Shown here piece after piece: positions 41,171-43,988 of a DNA stretch of 43,988 bases. The notes under the pieces were generated by a model that saw nothing but the letters and a program-made list of their open reading frames with translations, was not told the origin of the DNA and did not search any database. A program made the translations under genes and the position numbers. How positions within the stretch are numbered: the first letter of the stretch is position 1; every line of letters starts with the position of its first letter. The stretch comes from Gordonia oryzae (GTDB lineage Bacteria > Actinomycetota > Actinomycetes > Mycobacteriales > Mycobacteriaceae): assembly GCF_003797185.1 (NCBI RefSeq), contig NZ_RKMH01000022.1:1-43988 (forward strand), given 5' to 3'.

Positions 41171-42028
41171 TTGGAGTCTCATTTGGCCGGGTGAGTATCC
41201 GACTTTTGCGGGGTCGGCGGGTGGGGCTTCGCCAGACGGTGTGTACCCCTTGAGGGTGAAGGATCCGACCGGTGAGACGGTGTAACTGTCACCAGGATAG
41301 CACTCGATACTGGCGGACAATCCGAGATCTGGTCCTGAAACCCTGTTCGCCACCGCGTTGAATCCCACGAACACTGAATATTCACCGTGAGAATTCTCCC
41401 CCAAATCACCGCCCACATTCAATGTTCCGGCCCAGAAGTTTCTGCTCAGCGGTATGGTCCACTCCTGAATTCCCGATGGTTTCGTTCGCGAGAAACTCTG
41501 ACGTTGAGAACTCCCACTTTCCAGGAAAATGCCCTCCGAATTTGGGGCGGAAATCCCCAACGTTACGACTCTCTGAGTGCCGGAACTGCGTGTGCCGTCG
41601 AGGAGTAGCGACGCTCTACCGCCGAGGTCGGAGGGCATTGTGTCGGCATCCACTCTCTGGTAGGAGCGGAAACTGAATACGTCCCCGTTTGCGAAAGTGA
41701 CAGTGAGATCAACCCAATGTCGACCATGCGCCTCGCCAATAGCTTTGGGAGTGACTATATACTCTTTCTCACCTTCGTATCCTGGTAGGATATACGGTTG
41801 TCCGACATGAAGCTCGTAGCGAGGATAAGTCAGGTTGCTTATACGAATGGGGTCGCCGTGAGGAGTGGCCACCATGGGATTGCCTGTCAATGTGAAGGAT
41901 GTCGACGATGCCGCGTCGCCCGGCTCGCTGGTCGCTGAACACCCCGTCATTCCCACGCCTACCAGGGCGGCGGCGGCGGAGATACCGGCAATCGTGCGTA
42001 GTCGGTACTTCGCTCTCATTGAAATCAT
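41156..42028 (-). CDS. Predicted lipoprotein 1 (possible immunity protein)
   Basis: This 290-aa protein has a lipoprotein signal peptide ending at a VGMTGC lipobox (lipidated Cys30). The mature part has TGNPMVATPHGDPIRIS and TPKAIGEAHGRHWVDLTVTF, and ends GYSPGQMRLQLKWS. It is clearly homologous to the lipoprotein at 42289-43161 along the whole length, with the C-terminal 50 residues most alike. The ATG at 42028 directly follows the TGA of the calpain tail (TGAATG), and a GGGG Shine-Dalgarno is inside the tail codons. No database family recognised. By gene order it could be an immunity protein kept on the outside of the membrane. G+C is well below the flanks. Confidence 0.85.
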   Translation of the reverse strand: MISMRAKYRLRTIAGISAAAALVGVGMTGCSATSEPGDAASSTSFTLTGNPMVATPHGDPIRISNLTYPRYELHVGQPYILPGYEGEKEYIVTPKAIGEAHGRHWVDLTVTFANGDVFSFRSYQRVDADTMPSDLGGRASLLLDGTRSSGTQRVVTLGISAPNSEGIFLESGSSQRQSFSRTKPSGIQEWTIPLSRNFWAGTLNVGGDLGENSHGEYSVFVGFNAVANRVSGPDLGLSASIECYPGDSYTVSPVGSFTLKGYTPSGEAPPADPAKVGYSPGQMRLQLKWS

Positions 42029-42298
42029 TCAGAAACACCCCGAATCTGATATGGGTGCCGATATCGACACGTCAGTGAAGTCGTCATCTATTTGGTCTTT
42101 CGGTATAAAGAACTCGGTGTCATGATCTAGTTTGTTGTCCGGGCCCCAAGGGTTTTTCACCCAGGTCCCGTCAGATGAGGCTCTCGTGACGGCGTAGGCG
42201 TGGCCAACTATAGGGGTGTAGGTTAGTCCGTCTTTGCCTTTGCCCCTTTTAGGCCATGCTGGTACTACTTTTCCTGTCTTCCTCGCTTTTATGACCAC
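42029..42298 (-). CDS. Calpain-like (C2) peptidase tail 1, truncated
   Basis: This 89-codon ORF (GTG at 42298) encodes only the C-terminal part of a calpain-type cysteine peptidase: GHAYAVT with catalytic His33 and WVKNPWGP with catalytic Asn49, the spacing normal for calpains. It ends IDDDFTDVSIS and the short SGCF tail also seen in the second copy. The domain with the catalytic Cys is absent. The reading frame overlaps the end of lipoprotein 2, which indicates joining by recombination, not an independent gene start. Without the Cys it should be inactive as a peptidase; it may act as a reservoir of tail sequence. Confidence 0.7.
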   Translation of the reverse strand: MVIKARKTGKVVPAWPKRGKGKDGLTYTPIVGHAYAVTRASSDGTWVKNPWGPDNKLDHDTEFFIPKDQIDDDFTDVSISAPISDSGCF

Positions 42299-43161
42299 CT
42301 CAGTTGAACCCTCATTTGGCCGGGTGAGTATCCGACCTTTGCGGGGTCGGTGGGTGGGGCTTCGCCAGACGGTGTGTACCCCTTGAGGGTGAAGGTTCCG
42401 ACCGGTGAGACGGTGTAACTGTCACCGGGATAGCAATCAATTGAGGCGGATAGGCCAAGATTTGCGTCGGACGAGGTCCTACTGGACGCCGCATTCATTG
42501 CCACGGCCACAGAAAAATCCCCATCTGACTGGTCTCCCAATCCGCCGCTGACGGTGAGCGTTCCCGACCAGAAGTTCCTGTTGAGAGGTATGTCCCAGCT
42601 CTGTGTTCCATGCGGCTTTGTTCGGGCAAAGAGCTGGCGCTGAGGACTATCCCTATCTAAGGCTCCTGTTGGGTTTAACGTATATATTCCTAGTGTCACA
42701 GTCGCCTCGGGTCCGGAACCGTGTGTGGCGGCGAGGAGGATGGAGGTCCTACCACCGAGAGTCGCGGACGCAGTTTCGGAGTCGATTTTCTGGTATGCGC
42801 GATAGGCGAATACATCTCCGTTGGAGAACGTGACAGTGAGGTCGGCCCATTGACGATTGTGTGCCACTCCCAGGGCTTTCGGTGTGACCGTATAGTCGCC
42901 CATTGTACTGTTTTTGTAACCGGGAATTATATACGACTGTCCAATATGCAGCTCGTAACGAGGGTAGTTGCCGCCGTCTGCCTGTATAGGGTCGCCGTGA
43001 GGTGTGGCGGAGATGGGATTTCCTGTCAGTGTGAAAGAAGGCTGAGTAGAGGTGCTATCTGACTCCGTGCTGGCTGTCGAGCACCCCGTGATGCCTATGT
43101 ACGCGAGAGAGATTATGGCAGTAGCTACAGTTAGGTACGCGGCCGTCAGTTTCTTGGTCAC
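42289..43161 (-). CDS. Predicted lipoprotein 2 (possible immunity protein)
   Basis: This 290-aa protein has a signal peptide and lipobox YIGITGC (Cys27). It shares long blocks with lipoprotein 1, such as TLTGNPISATPHGDPI, YPRYELHIGQSYI and the C-terminal GDSYTVSPVGTFTLKGYTPS. The central part diverges more than the ends. The GTG at 43161 lies one base after the TAG of calpain tail 2; the GGGGTG Shine-Dalgarno lies in the tail's last codons, 8 nt upstream. As with copy 1, order and lipidation suggest a protein that protects against a secreted peptidase, but that is inference. G+C counted on two lines near this gene is 40-48 percent. Confidence 0.85.
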   Translation of the reverse strand: MTKKLTAAYLTVATAIISLAYIGITGCSTASTESDSTSTQPSFTLTGNPISATPHGDPIQADGGNYPRYELHIGQSYIIPGYKNSTMGDYTVTPKALGVAHNRQWADLTVTFSNGDVFAYRAYQKIDSETASATLGGRTSILLAATHGSGPEATVTLGIYTLNPTGALDRDSPQRQLFARTKPHGTQSWDIPLNRNFWSGTLTVSGGLGDQSDGDFSVAVAMNAASSRTSSDANLGLSASIDCYPGDSYTVSPVGTFTLKGYTPSGEAPPTDPAKVGYSPGQMRVQLRWS

Positions 43162-43162
43162 T

Positions 43163-43518
43163 CTAGAAGCACCCCGAATCTGTTAGTGGTGCCGATATAG
43201 ACACATCGGTGAAGTCGTCATCGATATTTTCTTTAGGGATCCAGAACACACTGCCCGTGTCGGCCGAGTTGGCCGGGCCCCAGGGGTTTTTCACCCAGAT
43301 CCCGTCAGGTGCTGCCTTGACAACTACGTAGGCGTGAGCTCCCTTAATGGTGACCTTCTGGTTGTCCTTGGCCACTCCATTCTCCAGGATGTTGCGTGCG
43401 CTGCACCACCACCAACGCACAGCGCTGATACCGCCGCACACGCCGCGACGCCCTGAAACAGGCTGCGTGACAAGCGGTGGCGCGATCGACGGCGAACGAA
43501 CGACACTTGACCACCCAT
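43163..43518 (-). pseudogene. Secretory signal peptide joined out of frame to calpain tail 2
   Basis: The ATG at 43518 has GGGGG 6 nt upstream and begins a good Sec signal peptide: basic start (VRRRSRHRLSRS), hydrophobic core (VAACAAVSALCVGGG) and AHA cleavage site ending at 43393. In the next frame, from about 43390, the sequence encodes NILENGVAKDNQKVTIKGAH and a calpain tail with the catalytic His (GAHAYVV) and Asn (WVKNPWGP), ending SGCF. A one-base shift near the cleavage site separates the two. The intact product would be a 118-aa exported tail without the Cys domain. It is probably a deletion remnant of a larger secreted peptidase; a sequencing error is also possible. Confidence 0.65.
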
Positions 43519-43916
43519 GATGACCCCCAAGTCACTGCGTGTCGACGAGTACGGGGCCTCACCACGGATTGGCGAACGTGAGCCCCGACTTCACTACCGC
43601 AATGATTAGAACAGGAAACCAGACACGTGACAACCTGAACACCGGTGATCGGTGACACGGCACATCAACGTTCCCCAGAAACAGGGACACCCGCCGCGGC
43701 CGGAACCACCCACCCGGCAAACCCCCGAGAAAAGTAGCCGTGGCCCACGTCGAGACCGGGCCGCGGGCTTGTGCCCCGTCTCGGTGACGGATAACGCCGT
43801 AGTTGGTGGCGTTGAGGGGCATCTGGGACTCGGCGCCGTGCGGTGATTGTTGGGCGCCAGTCAACCTGTCTGACAGGTGATCTGAGACAAGATGGCCGGT
43901 GTGGCCGATTCCTAGT
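43519..43916. other. Intergenic stretch with inverted repeats, no supported gene
   Basis: No convincing gene is present. Inverted repeats are: CACCG-gtgat-CGGTG (43640-43654); CGAGACCGGG (43751-43760) with CCCCGTCTCG (43774-43783), 9 of 10 pairs; and ACCTGTC-t-GACAGGT (43864-43878). The last is followed by ATGGCCGGTGTGGCC at 43893 and a TAG at 43914, an eight-codon frame that may be the cut-off start of another gene. Stem-rich DNA like this often marks old transposon ends. Confidence 0.4.
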
Positions 43917-43988
43917 GGTGTGTCTCTTAATTAGTTCGCTACTTGTTCGAGTGTCTCGCGTGCGCGGGCAACCTTGGCCAGGATAGAT
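43917..43988 (-). mobile_element. End of an insertion sequence, CTAG-flanked
   Basis: GGTGTGTCTCTTAATTAG starts at 43917, one T after CTAG (43912-43915). It shares GGTGTGTCTC and AATT with the MITE ends at 78 and 8297. The transposase-like gene end lies immediately inside (stop at 43931-43933). The element continues beyond the right edge. Confidence 0.6.
43931..43987 (-). CDS. C-terminal end of a putative transposase (partial, runs off right edge)
   Basis: Eighteen codons and a TAA on the minus strand: SILAKVARARETLEQVAN. The match to the partial gene at the left edge (IIEKVQRGRDALNQI) covers the pattern I-x2-K-V-x-R-x-R-x2-L-x-Q. The stop lies 14 bp from the presumed element end, as is usual for insertion sequences. 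The remaining protein lies outside the window and the family cannot be named. Confidence 0.5.
   Translation of the reverse strand, partial: SILAKVARARETLEQVAN

Noticed and set aside
43559..43864. A 101-codon minus-strand ORF in the right intergenic region
   Set aside because: No ribosome-binding site, no recognisable family, and it overlaps inverted repeats; codon pattern looks random.

Overview
The window looks like a chromosome segment of a mycolic-acid actinobacterium (order Mycobacteriales). A Gordonia-type genome is my best guess, from high G+C, frequent GTG starts, 4-base start/stop overlaps, an mce4 operon and a KstR-type sterol regulon. Comparisons with M. tuberculosis (Rv) genes are from memory, not from a search. 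No rRNA, tRNA or CRISPR was seen.

Layout. 1-160: the end of a transposase-like gene and a 78-bp MITE. 162-4673: three small units, TetR/YciI with a paired operator, a CoA-transferase/glutaryl-CoA-dehydrogenase-type pair, and a divergent LacI regulator. 4670-11429: housekeeping genes in the order of Rv3587c-canB-mutY-(Rv3591c)-mhuD, interrupted by a Pro/Gly-rich membrane protein, a second MITE and an SDR. 11474-39857: a sterol (cholesterol/phytosterol) uptake and side-chain catabolism cluster. 39858-41136: gene debris (AbiEi-like, Pro-rich and EspR-like fragments). 41156-43518: a low-G+C island with two tandem copies of a calpain-type peptidase tail followed by a lipoprotein gene. 43519-43988: repeats and a second transposase end.

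How the sterol genes work together. Mce4A-F, YrbE4A/B and the Mas proteins import sterols across the mycolate envelope. FadD19 and FadD17 activate the side-chain acid; FadE26/FadE27, EchA19 and Hsd4A carry out beta-oxidation steps; a DUF35 protein with Ltp4 and Ltp3 probably forms an aldol-lyase unit for branched side chains; an Rv3520c-type F420 oxidoreductase, a nitronate-monooxygenase-family flavoprotein, ferredoxin FdxD, an aldehyde dehydrogenase and a solitary CYP102-like P450 complete the set. Five KstR-type boxes (TnnAACnnGTTnnA, one with a changed last base) lie at the expected promoters.

The most unusual region is the right-hand island. Each cassette is a truncated calpain-like peptidase tail (catalytic His and Asn kept, Cys domain absent) translationally coupled to a related lipoprotein. 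This matches the orphan toxin-tail/immunity arrays of polymorphic toxin systems. Both window edges carry the ends of related transposase genes next to CTAG, and the two MITEs have matching termini, so a CTAG-targeting transposon family appears to have shaped this locus.
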